Below are positions 1 through 5,100 of a stretch of 5,544 nucleotides of DNA, one piece after another. The notes under the pieces were generated by a model. That model saw nothing but the letters and a program-made list of their open reading frames with translations, made no database searches and was not told the DNA's origin. The translations under genes and the position numbers were made by a program. Every line of letters begins with the position of its first letter. Within the stretch, counting starts at the first letter, position 1. The stretch covers positions 1 through 5,544 of the forward strand of contig JAQSDT010000205.1 in assembly GCA_029946075.1 (NCBI GenBank), in the 5' to 3' direction. The DNA is from a bacterium. GTDB lineage: Bacteria > Pseudomonadota > Alphaproteobacteria > Rhizobiales > Xanthobacteraceae.

Positions 1-1
1 G

Positions 2-220
2 ACCGTGATCCATGCCGTGATCGCGATGCTGTTCATCGCGGCCATGCTGGCGCACATCTATATCGGCTCGGTCGGCATGGAAGGCGCGTTCGACGCGATG
101 GGGACCGGCGAGGTCGATCTGAACTGGGCCAAGGAGCATCACTCGCTCTGGGTCGAGGAAGAACAGGCCAAGTCTGGTGCCGCGCCCGGCGCCGCGCCGC
201 GCGGCGTGCCGGCAGAATGA
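2..220 (+). CDS. fdoI: Formate dehydrogenase gamma subunit (cytochrome b556), C-terminal part, 5' truncated
   Basis: This is the last 72 residues of the inner-membrane cytochrome b subunit of a respiratory formate dehydrogenase. That subunit takes electrons from the Fe-S beta subunit and passes them through b haems to quinone. The frame is open from base 2, so the start lies outside the window. What is visible is the end of the last transmembrane helix (AVIAMLFIAAMLAHIYIG), then the family's cytoplasmic tail with GMEGAFDAM, GEVDLNWAKEHH and SLWVEEE. The two histidines at residues 4 and 18 of the fragment are 14 apart, matching from memory His155 and His169 of E. coli FdnI, which sit at a haem b/quinone site. 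The tail ends in a low-complexity Ala/Pro/Gly stretch. The fdnI/fdoI naming is by family; the isozyme type cannot be told from this fragment. The alpha and beta subunit genes are expected just upstream. Confidence 0.9.
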   Translation, partial: TVIHAVIAMLFIAAMLAHIYIGSVGMEGAFDAMGTGEVDLNWAKEHHSLWVEEEQAKSGAAPGAAPRGVPAE

Positions 221-237
221 CCCGGTCCGCTCAGATC

Positions 238-246
238 AAAGGTAGG
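238..246 (+). promoter_or_regulatory. Shine-Dalgarno site of the 51-residue peptide gene
   Basis: AAAGGTAGG lies 8 bases before the ATG at 255. It is one of the better ribosome binding sites in the window, and it is the main reason for treating the short reading frame after it as a real gene. Confidence 0.55.
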
Positions 247-254
247 CAAGAGCC

Positions 255-410
255 ATGAAAGTATTTGTTGCATCCCTCGTGTTCGCAGTGGTTGTGGCGG
301 TCGGCGTTGCGATGTTTCTCAACACCATCCAGCAGCCGAGTTCGGTCACGTTCACGACCAGCGGCGCCCGCGTCGGCGATCCCGGACATAATCTGATCGG
401 CCCGAGCTGA
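255..410 (+). CDS. Small membrane-anchored or exported peptide, 51 residues, function unknown
   Basis: This short reading frame, read directly from the sequence, starts MKVFVASLVF and ends NLIGPS. Residues 2-22 form one uninterrupted hydrophobic helix rich in Val and Ala after a single Lys, which suits either an uncleaved membrane anchor or a signal peptide. The remaining roughly 29 residues are polar, with Ser/Thr/Gly and a GDPGHN segment, and would face the periplasm. There is no cysteine, so it is neither a lipoprotein nor a haem protein. Support comes from the good ribosome binding site, the ATG start, and the position 34 bases after the formate dehydrogenase gamma gene and 7 bases before the next gene. 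I do not recognise a family. It may be a small accessory peptide of the formate dehydrogenase membrane complex, by position only. A chance reading frame cannot be fully excluded. Confidence 0.6.
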   Translation: MKVFVASLVFAVVVAVGVAMFLNTIQQPSSVTFTTSGARVGDPGHNLIGPS

Positions 411-417
411 CGCCGCG

Positions 418-804
418 GTGGCCACACCTGACGTAACGCTGGCATGGCCGGTCGAAATCCGGCTGCCAAAGGACCGCCGGTCGCTGCGGGTTGCCTTCGA
501 CGACGGCCGGACGTTCGAGCTCTCCGCCGAGCTGCTGCGGGTGACCAGCCCGTCCGCGGAAGTGCAGGGGCATTCGGAGGCCGAGCGCAAGACGTTTGGC
601 GGCAAGCGCAATGTGACCATTCTCTCGGTCGATCCCGTCGGCAACTATGCCGTCAGGCTGGGGTTCGACGATATGCACTCGACCGGCATCTACTCCTGGG
701 TGTTCCTGCGCGATCTCGGCGAGAACACCGAGCGCCGGTTTCAGGGATATCTCGACGACCTCGCGGCCAAGGGGCTCGATCGAGACAAGCCCGGCGTGCG
801 CTGA
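418..804 (+). CDS. DUF971 domain protein (gamma-butyrobetaine hydroxylase-like N-terminal domain)
   Basis: This 128-residue protein consists of essentially one DUF971/GBBH-like_N domain. Recognisable parts are WPVEIRLPKDRRSLRVAFDDG near residues 9-29, ELSAELLRVTSPSAEVQGH at about 34-52, and FDDMHSTGIYSWVFLRDLGE near 81-100, the H-S-GIYSW segment being the family hallmark. In the eukaryotic hydroxylase this domain binds zinc through cysteines; this copy has no cysteine, so that site is absent. The same domain ends the Mrp/ApbC-type Fe-S carrier HCF101 of plants. A role in Fe-S delivery to the neighbouring formate dehydrogenase is therefore conceivable, but it is inference. The start is GTG at 418: an in-frame TGA at 394-396 blocks anything longer, and no ATG falls before the conserved domain. 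It begins 7 bases after the preceding stop without a strong ribosome binding site, suggesting translational coupling. Confidence 0.9.
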   Translation: MATPDVTLAWPVEIRLPKDRRSLRVAFDDGRTFELSAELLRVTSPSAEVQGHSEAERKTFGGKRNVTILSVDPVGNYAVRLGFDDMHSTGIYSWVFLRDLGENTERRFQGYLDDLAAKGLDRDKPGVR

Positions 805-809
805 GGCCG

Positions 810-2138
810 ATGGGAATGGCGCAGCGGATAGCGGTGATCGCAAGACTTTCCGTGCTGTACCGATCGATCCTCGTGGTTGTTGCGGTCGTGTCGATCGGCT
901 CCACCGCAGCGCTCGCGCAATTGCGCGGCCATGGCGGTCCGGTGCGGGCGGTGGCGATATCGGCCGACGGGCAAGTCGCGCTGTCAGGTAGTTTCGATTC
1001 CACTTCCATCCGCTGGTCGCTGACGCACAATGCGGCCGAACAGGTGCTTCGCTTCCATGCCGACGCGGTGAATGCCGTTGCACTGCTCCGGGATGGCCGT
1101 GCGGCTACCGCCGGCGCCGACGGACGGATCGCGATCTGGACCGCCGGCAAGACCGAGCCCGACGCCGTGCTGGAAGGCCATACCGCGCCGATCGCAGCCC
1201 TTGCCGTTTCGCCCGACGGCGCGACGCTCGCCTCCGCCTCGTGGGATCAAACCGTGCGGCTGTGGCCGCTGGCAGGCGGCGCACCGCGCGTGCTCGAAGG
1301 ACACACGCAGAACGTCAATGGCGTGGCGTTTTCTGCCGACGGCAGCGCGCTGATCAGCGTCAGTTACGATCTGACCGTTCGCGTCTGGCCGCTGTCGGGC
1401 GCGTCGTCGCCCGCCGTCACGACGATGCCGACGCCGCTCAACGCGGTGGCCGCCGGCAAGGATGGCGAAATCGCGGTCGGCGGCGCCGACGGCAAGGTCT
1501 ACCTCCTACATGCGAGTGGCGCGCCGGCAGGCGAGGTCGCCGCCGGGGCCCGGCCGGTGATCTCGATCGCCATCTCACCCGATGGCGCGCTCATCGCCGC
1601 GGCGGGTATCGGTGGCTCGGTCGCCGTGATCGATCGCAAGGCGCGGGCAGTCGAACGAACGCTGATCGGGCCGGGATTGCCGGTATGGTCGGTGGCGTTT
1701 CTCCCCGACAGCCGCACGCTCCTTACCGGCGGCGCCGACAACATGATCCGGCGCTGGAACACGGTGACGGGTGAGCCGGTCGACGCGGTGTTGCTGGAGA
1801 CAGCGGCAGACCCGCTCGCCGCGTACAATGGCGATCGCGGCGCGGAGATCTATCGTGCCTGCATCGCCTGTCACACGCTTGGCGCCGATCAGGGCAACCG
1901 GGCGGGCCCGACATTGTCAGGCATTTACGGCCGCCGCATCGCGACCCTGCCGGGCTACAATTTTTCGGAATCGCTCAAGCGGCTCGACATCGTCTGGACG
2001 CCGGAGACGGTGGCCAAACTGTTCGAGATGGGGCCGCAGGCCTATACGCCCGGCACCAAGATGCCCGAACAGACCATCGGCTCGGCTCAGGATCGCGCCG
2101 CGCTGGTGCAGTTTCTGGAGCGTGCGACGAAGAAGTAA
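810..2138 (+). CDS. Exported WD40 beta-propeller fused to a C-terminal c-type cytochrome
   Basis: This is a 442-residue protein. Residues 1-36 are a signal peptide (hydrophobic ILVVVAVVSIG, probable cleavage after ALA36), so it should act in the periplasm. Seven WD40-like repeats follow at about residues 37-71, 79-112, 120-154, 161-195, 204-237, 244-277 and 284-321. Repeats 1, 3 and 4 keep the GH dipeptide and repeats 1-4 and 7 end in a Trp-containing strand such as VRLWPL; repeats 5 and 6 have lost that Trp. The C-terminal domain (about 338-442) is a class I cytochrome c with the haem motif CIACH at 351-355 and probable axial Met418 in PGTKMPEQ. It should carry one covalent haem and exchange electrons, with the propeller serving as a binding platform. 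The partner is unknown. GAGG at 803-806 is 3 bases from the ATG at 810 and 9 bases from an in-frame ATG at 816, so the second may be the true start. It follows the DUF971 gene by 5 bases. Confidence 0.9.
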   Translation: MGMAQRIAVIARLSVLYRSILVVVAVVSIGSTAALAQLRGHGGPVRAVAISADGQVALSGSFDSTSIRWSLTHNAAEQVLRFHADAVNAVALLRDGRAATAGADGRIAIWTAGKTEPDAVLEGHTAPIAALAVSPDGATLASASWDQTVRLWPLAGGAPRVLEGHTQNVNGVAFSADGSALISVSYDLTVRVWPLSGASSPAVTTMPTPLNAVAAGKDGEIAVGGADGKVYLLHASGAPAGEVAAGARPVISIAISPDGALIAAAGIGGSVAVIDRKARAVERTLIGPGLPVWSVAFLPDSRTLLTGGADNMIRRWNTVTGEPVDAVLLETAADPLAAYNGDRGAEIYRACIACHTLGADQGNRAGPTLSGIYGRRIATLPGYNFSESLKRLDIVWTPETVAKLFEMGPQAYTPGTKMPEQTIGSAQDRAALVQFLERATKK

Positions 2139-2144
2139 CGGCTG

Positions 2145-3680
2145 TCAGGTCACCGGCCCCGGATTGAACAGCGCGAGCGAGTTGGTCAGGTTCCAGTGCT
2201 CGGCCCAGGTTTCGCGGCCGCTGGCGACGTCGAGGATCAGGCGAAAGATTTCCCAGCCGACGTCCTCGATGGTGGCGTCCCCGGTGGCGATGCTGCCGGC
2301 GTCGACGTCGATCAGATCGTGCCAGCGCTGCTTCAAATCGCTGCGGGTCGACACCTTGATGACCGGTGCCGCTGCCAGTCCATACGGGGTGCCGCGGCCG
2401 GTGGTGAAGACGTGAACCGTCATGCCCGAGGCCAGCTGCAGCGTGCCGCAGACGAAGTCGCTTGCCGGCGTCGCTGCAAAGATCAGCCCCTTGTCGCGGA
2501 CGCGTTCGCCGGGCGCCAGCACGCCGGCGATCGGGCTGGTGCCTGATTTGATCACCGAACCCATCGCCTTCTCGACGATGTTGGAGAGGCCGCCTTTCTT
2601 GTTGCCGGGCGTGGTGTTGGCGCTGCGATCGGCTTCGCCGCCGGCGAGATAGCGGTCGTACCAGTCCATCTCGCGCACCAGCGCGTCGGCGACCTCCTGG
2701 TTGATCGCGCGCGGCGTCAGCAGGTGGATGGCGTCGCGGACCTCGGTAACCTCCGAGAACATCACGGTGGCGCCGGCGCGCACCAACAGGTCCGCCGCGA
2801 AGCCCAGGGCCGGATTGGCGGTGACGCCCGAAAACGCATCGCTGCCGCCGCATTGCATGCCGACCACGAGCGCCGAGGCCGGACAGGTTTCGCGCCGGCG
2901 CCTGTTGAGCACCTGCAGTCGCTCGTCGGCCATGCGCACGATGTCGTCCACGATCTCGCCGAATCCGGTGAGGTTTTCGTCCTGCATGCGCATGATGTCG
3001 TCGTCGGCAATCATGCCCTCGGGCAGCAGCAATTCCGGCTGCAGCTTCTCGCAGCCCAGCCCGACGATCATCACCTCGCCGCCGAAATTCGGGTTTCGCG
3101 CGAGGTTCTGCAGCGTGCGGATCGGCACCGCGGCGCCGGGCGCGTTGATCGCAACGCCGCAGCCATAGGCGTGGGTGACCGCCACCACGTCGTCGACGCT
3201 GGGGTATTTCGGCAGCAGCTCCTTGCGGATCCGCGTCAGCGCAAAGTCGACGGTGCCGGCGACGCATTGCACACTGGTCGAGATCGCGAGGATGTTGCGG
3301 GTACCGACGGAACCATCGGCATTGCGATAGCCTTCGAAGCTGTAGCCTTCGAGCGGCGGCTGTCGCAGGCCTTCGCCGTTCGGCTTCGGCAGATTGTCGA
3401 AGCCGGGCGCGTCGGGCATGCGCACCAGCGATTCCTTGACCCAACTGCCCCTGACGATCGGCGCGGCGGCGTGGCCGATGATCTCGCCGTAACGGCGAAT
3501 GATTTCGTCTTCCGCGATGTCGGCAAGCGCGACCTTGTGCCCTTGCGGGATCTGCTCGACGAGGCGCAGGCCGCAGTCGAATTCGGTGCCCGGGCGCAGG
3601 CCGCCGCTGTTCGCCACGATCGCGACGTTGTCGGCCGCGTTCATGCGGATGTAGAGCGGTTTTGCGGCGGCAGGCGGCAT
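2145..3680 (-). CDS. garD: Galactarate dehydratase (UxaA/GarD family)
   Basis: This 511-residue protein closely resembles E. coli GarD (523 residues) along its length. GarD removes water from meso-galactarate in the cytoplasm to give 5-keto-4-deoxy-D-glucarate, the first step of galactarate catabolism. The N-terminal SAF-like domain (about residues 8-90) has DNVAIVANSGGL and IPQGHKVALADI. The catalytic part shows EGYRNADGSVGTRN (116-129), HAYGCGVAINAP (170-181), GGEVMIVGLGCEKLQPE (200-216), ETCPASALVVGMQCGGSDAF (264-283), SEVTEVRDAIHLLTPR (309-324), GNKKGG (359-364), ATPASDFVCGT (403-413) and TTGRGTPYG (426-434). It ends in FNPGPVT, like E. coli FNPAPVT. The frame stays open to an ATG at 3740, but the ATG at 3680 is preferred: AAGGAA stands 6 bases before it and it gives the family's N-terminus. 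No intact downstream enzymes of the pathway (GarL/GarR or KDG-type) lie in the window. Its divergent neighbour is the chvE importer gene. Confidence 0.96.
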   Translation of the reverse strand: MPPAAAKPLYIRMNAADNVAIVANSGGLRPGTEFDCGLRLVEQIPQGHKVALADIAEDEIIRRYGEIIGHAAAPIVRGSWVKESLVRMPDAPGFDNLPKPNGEGLRQPPLEGYSFEGYRNADGSVGTRNILAISTSVQCVAGTVDFALTRIRKELLPKYPSVDDVVAVTHAYGCGVAINAPGAAVPIRTLQNLARNPNFGGEVMIVGLGCEKLQPELLLPEGMIADDDIMRMQDENLTGFGEIVDDIVRMADERLQVLNRRRRETCPASALVVGMQCGGSDAFSGVTANPALGFAADLLVRAGATVMFSEVTEVRDAIHLLTPRAINQEVADALVREMDWYDRYLAGGEADRSANTTPGNKKGGLSNIVEKAMGSVIKSGTSPIAGVLAPGERVRDKGLIFAATPASDFVCGTLQLASGMTVHVFTTGRGTPYGLAAAPVIKVSTRSDLKQRWHDLIDVDAGSIATGDATIEDVGWEIFRLILDVASGRETWAEHWNLTNSLALFNPGPVT

Positions 3681-3706
3681 GGCAATTTCCTTGTCGATGG
3701 CAGCTA

Positions 3707-3724
3707 CATTCCAGCGAAGGAATG
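3707..3724 (-). repeat. Inverted repeat in the garD leader, possible operator
   Basis: CATTCC (3707-3712) and GGAATG (3719-3724) are perfect 6-base arms around AGCGAA. The repeat lies 27 bases upstream of the garD start at 3680. If transcription starts upstream of it, it would form a small hairpin in the garD leader; otherwise it is a dyad of the size bound by a dimeric regulator. It also falls inside the longer alternative garD frame, which weakens that frame if the repeat is regulatory. Confidence 0.35.
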
Positions 3725-3803
3725 CCGGCTGGTCGTGCAATGAAGGTCAAACCGCGCCGGCGATCAAGCCGCCTTCGGCATCCGGAGGGGTAGCGATCCC
3801 GAT

Positions 3804-3855
3804 CGTTGGAGGCTACTAGCCATCGCTCGTTTTCCGTGGACTATGCCTTCCAACG
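3804..3855. repeat. Widely spaced inverted repeat enclosing a short palindrome
   Basis: CGTTGGA at 3804-3810 and TCCAACG at 3849-3855 are perfect inverted arms; allowing one bulged base they extend to CGTTGGAGGC and GCCTTCCAACG. The arm centres are 45 bases apart, close to four helical turns. Just inside the left arm is the palindrome GGCTA-C-TAGCC at 3811-3821. The arrangement could be two regulator half-sites on one face of the DNA, or simply an mRNA hairpin. No T-run follows, so it does not look like a terminator. Confidence 0.35.
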
Positions 3856-3865
3856 ACGAAGCAAG

Positions 3866-3889
3866 TGGACGGTTTTATGATACCGTCCA
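3866..3889 (+). promoter_or_regulatory. Probable repressor operator over a chvE promoter -10 element
   Basis: TGGACGGT (3866-3873) and ACCGTCCA (3882-3889) are perfect 8-base inverted arms around TTTATGAT. The spacer holds TATGAT (3876-3881), a near-consensus -10 hexamer. The TATGATACC core of the right half recalls operators of the GntR/FadR subfamily, often seen next to sugar-acid genes. It lies 68 bases upstream of the chvE start, so a protein bound here would cover a promoter reading into chvE. Seen: the symmetry and its position. Inferred: the promoter and the class of regulator. Confidence 0.45.
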
Positions 3890-3943
3890 TCATCGGGTTG
3901 CTGTCCGTGCGGCGAGAACGCACCCGGCGGGCCGACAATGATC

Positions 3944-3951
3944 AAAGGGAG
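3944..3951 (+). promoter_or_regulatory. Shine-Dalgarno site of chvE
   Basis: AAAGGGAG lies 6 bases before the ATG at 3958. It is a strong site, as expected for an abundantly made binding protein, and fixes the chvE start; an out-of-frame GTG at 3951 overlaps it and is not used. Confidence 0.7.
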
Positions 3952-3957
3952 TGAAGC

Positions 3958-5031
3958 ATGGTCAATCTGAAAACCGCTCTGGGAACGCTTGCGCTGGCGG
4001 TCGCCATCGCCGCGACGTCGGCCATCGACGCCTTCGCGCAAGCCAAGCCGACCGTCGGCATCGCCATGCCCACAAAGTCCTCGGCGCGCTGGATCGACGA
4101 CGGCAACAACATCGTCAAGACGCTGAAGGAGCGCGGCTACGGCACCGATCTGCAATATGCCGACGACGATATCCCGAACCAGCTCTCGCAGGTCGAGAAC
4201 ATGGTGACCAAGGGCGCCAAGGTGCTGGTGATCGCCGCGATCGACGGCACCACGCTGTCGGACGTGCTGAAGCAGGCCAAGGCCAAGGGCATCATTATCA
4301 TCGCCTATGACCGCCTGATCCGGAACACGCCGAACCTCGACTACTACGCCACCTTCGACAATTTCCAGGTCGGCGTGCTGCAGGCACAGTCGATCGAGCA
4401 GGCGCTCGGGCTGAAGGACGGCAAGGGGCCGTTCAACATCGAGCTGTTCGGCGGCTCGCCCGACGATAACAACGCCTACTTCTTCTACGACGGTTCGATG
4501 TCGGTGCTGCAGCCCTATATCGACAAGGGCAAGCTCGTGGTCGGCAGCGGCCAGACCGGTATGGACAAGGTTTCGACGCTACGCTGGGACGGCGCCACCG
4601 CGCAGGCGCGGATGGACAATCTGCTGAGCGCGTTCTACGGCCGCAAGCGCGTCGATGCGGTGCTGTCGCCATATGACGGACTTTCGATCGGCATCCTGTC
4701 GTCGCTGAAGGGCGTCGGCTACGGCAGCGGCAACATGCCGATGCCGGTCGTTTCGGGCCAGGACGCCGAGGTGCCGTCGATCAAGTCGATGCAGCGCGGT
4801 GAGCAATACTCGACCATCTTCAAGGACACCCGCGATCTCGCGCGCGTCACTGCCGACATGGTCGATGCCGCGCTCAGCGGCAAGGAAGTGACCGTCAACG
4901 ACACCAAGACCTACAATAACGGGGTCAAGGTGGTGCCGTCCTATCTCCTGAAGCCCGTTGTCGTCGACAAGAGCAATTGGGAGAAGGTGCTGATCGACAG
5001 CGGATATTACAAGCGTTCGCAGTTCAATTGA
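3958..5031 (+). CDS. chvE: Periplasmic sugar-binding protein of the ChvE-GguAB ABC importer
   Basis: This 357-residue protein is very similar to Agrobacterium ChvE, the periplasmic aldose/uronate-binding protein that feeds the GguAB importer and, in Agrobacterium, also contacts the sensor kinase VirA. Residues 1-27 are a signal peptide (LALAVAIAAT core, cleavage probably after AFA27). The mature part has the two-lobed type I binding protein fold. Shared stretches include VGIAMPTKSSARWIDDGNN (33-51), LQYADDDIPNQLSQ (65-78), IDGTTLSDVLKQA (95-107), AYDRLIRN (116-123), NIELFGGSPDDNNA (160-173), DAVLSPYDGLSIG (233-245), VVSGQDAEVPS (264-274) and NGVKVVPSYLLKP (321-333). These include sugar-contacting positions expected from ChvE (for example Arg44, Trp45, Asp117, Arg119, Asn172, Asp240, Gln268), though I assign them by pattern only. 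The gene leads an operon with gguA 69 bases downstream and is divergent from garD. Ligands may include galactose, glucose, arabinose or uronates; exact specificity is unproven. Confidence 0.96.
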   Translation: MVNLKTALGTLALAVAIAATSAIDAFAQAKPTVGIAMPTKSSARWIDDGNNIVKTLKERGYGTDLQYADDDIPNQLSQVENMVTKGAKVLVIAAIDGTTLSDVLKQAKAKGIIIIAYDRLIRNTPNLDYYATFDNFQVGVLQAQSIEQALGLKDGKGPFNIELFGGSPDDNNAYFFYDGSMSVLQPYIDKGKLVVGSGQTGMDKVSTLRWDGATAQARMDNLLSAFYGRKRVDAVLSPYDGLSIGILSSLKGVGYGSGNMPMPVVSGQDAEVPSIKSMQRGEQYSTIFKDTRDLARVTADMVDAALSGKEVTVNDTKTYNNGVKVVPSYLLKPVVVDKSNWEKVLIDSGYYKRSQFN

Positions 5032-5040
5032 CGAAAATCA

Positions 5041-5090
5041 GGCGGCGTCGGCGATGGTCGCCGCCACCTGCCTGGGGCCGTTTCCGGAAA
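5041..5090 (+). repeat. GC-rich hairpin and short palindrome between chvE and gguA
   Basis: GGCGGCG (5041-5047) pairs with CGCCGCC (5059-5065); an alternative nested stem is GGCGA-TGG-TCGCC (5050-5062). Downstream is the 10-base palindrome TTTCCGGAAA (5081-5090). No T-run follows, so the structure is not a standard terminator. It begins 10 bases after the chvE stop codon and is well placed to stabilise the upstream chvE message, giving more binding protein than ATPase, as seen in other binding-protein-dependent operons. The function is inferred from position. Confidence 0.4.
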
Positions 5091-5100
5091 TGATGCCGCA

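Larger units (their letters stand above)
3681..3957. promoter_or_regulatory. Divergent garD / chvE regulatory region
   Basis: These 277 bases separate the two divergent starts and must hold both promoters. Reading the - strand, TTGACC (3750-3745) could be a -35 box for garD, but the hexamer 17 bases further (CGGCAT) is a poor -10. Reading the + strand, TATGAT at 3876-3881 matches five of six bases of a -10 box for chvE, without a convincing -35 at normal distance. Several inverted repeats, listed separately, lie between about 3707 and 3889. No protein-coding frame in the region looks real. I infer that one or two sugar-responsive regulators act here; none is encoded in the window. Confidence 0.6.

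Noticed and set aside
150..220. Possible repeat element in the GC-rich end of the formate dehydrogenase gamma gene
   Set aside because: The GCGCC-rich pattern only encodes an Ala/Pro/Gly tail; no second copy or clear dyad was found in the window.
444..809. Upstream extension of the WD40-cytochrome frame, adding 122 residues from an ATG at 444
   Set aside because: It overlaps the well-recognised DUF971 gene in another frame, is Arg/Ala-rich and resembles no protein, and would bury the clear signal peptide that starts near 810.
352..1083. Open frame of 243 codons on the - strand across DUF971 and the start of the WD40 gene
   Set aside because: No recognisable motif, no ribosome binding site, and it is antisense to two supported genes.
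3681..3740. Longer garD start adding 20 residues from an ATG at 3740
   Set aside because: The internal ATG at 3680 has a good AAGGAA site and gives a protein starting like other GarD proteins; the extra residues match nothing and cover a leader dyad.
2724..3743. Open frame of 339 codons on the + strand opposite garD
   Set aside because: It is rich in Ala, Arg, His and Asp as expected of the complement of a GC-rich gene, has no domain I recognise, and lies wholly on the conserved garD coding sequence.
1975..3750. Open frame of 591 codons on the - strand in another frame of garD
   Set aside because: Its translation is low-complexity Arg/Ala/Gly and it runs across both garD and the end of the WD40-cytochrome gene; the garD frame is the one with family motifs.
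5041..5065. Rho-independent terminator after chvE
   Set aside because: A stem is present but no run of T follows it, and the partner gene gguA begins 36 bases later on the same strand.
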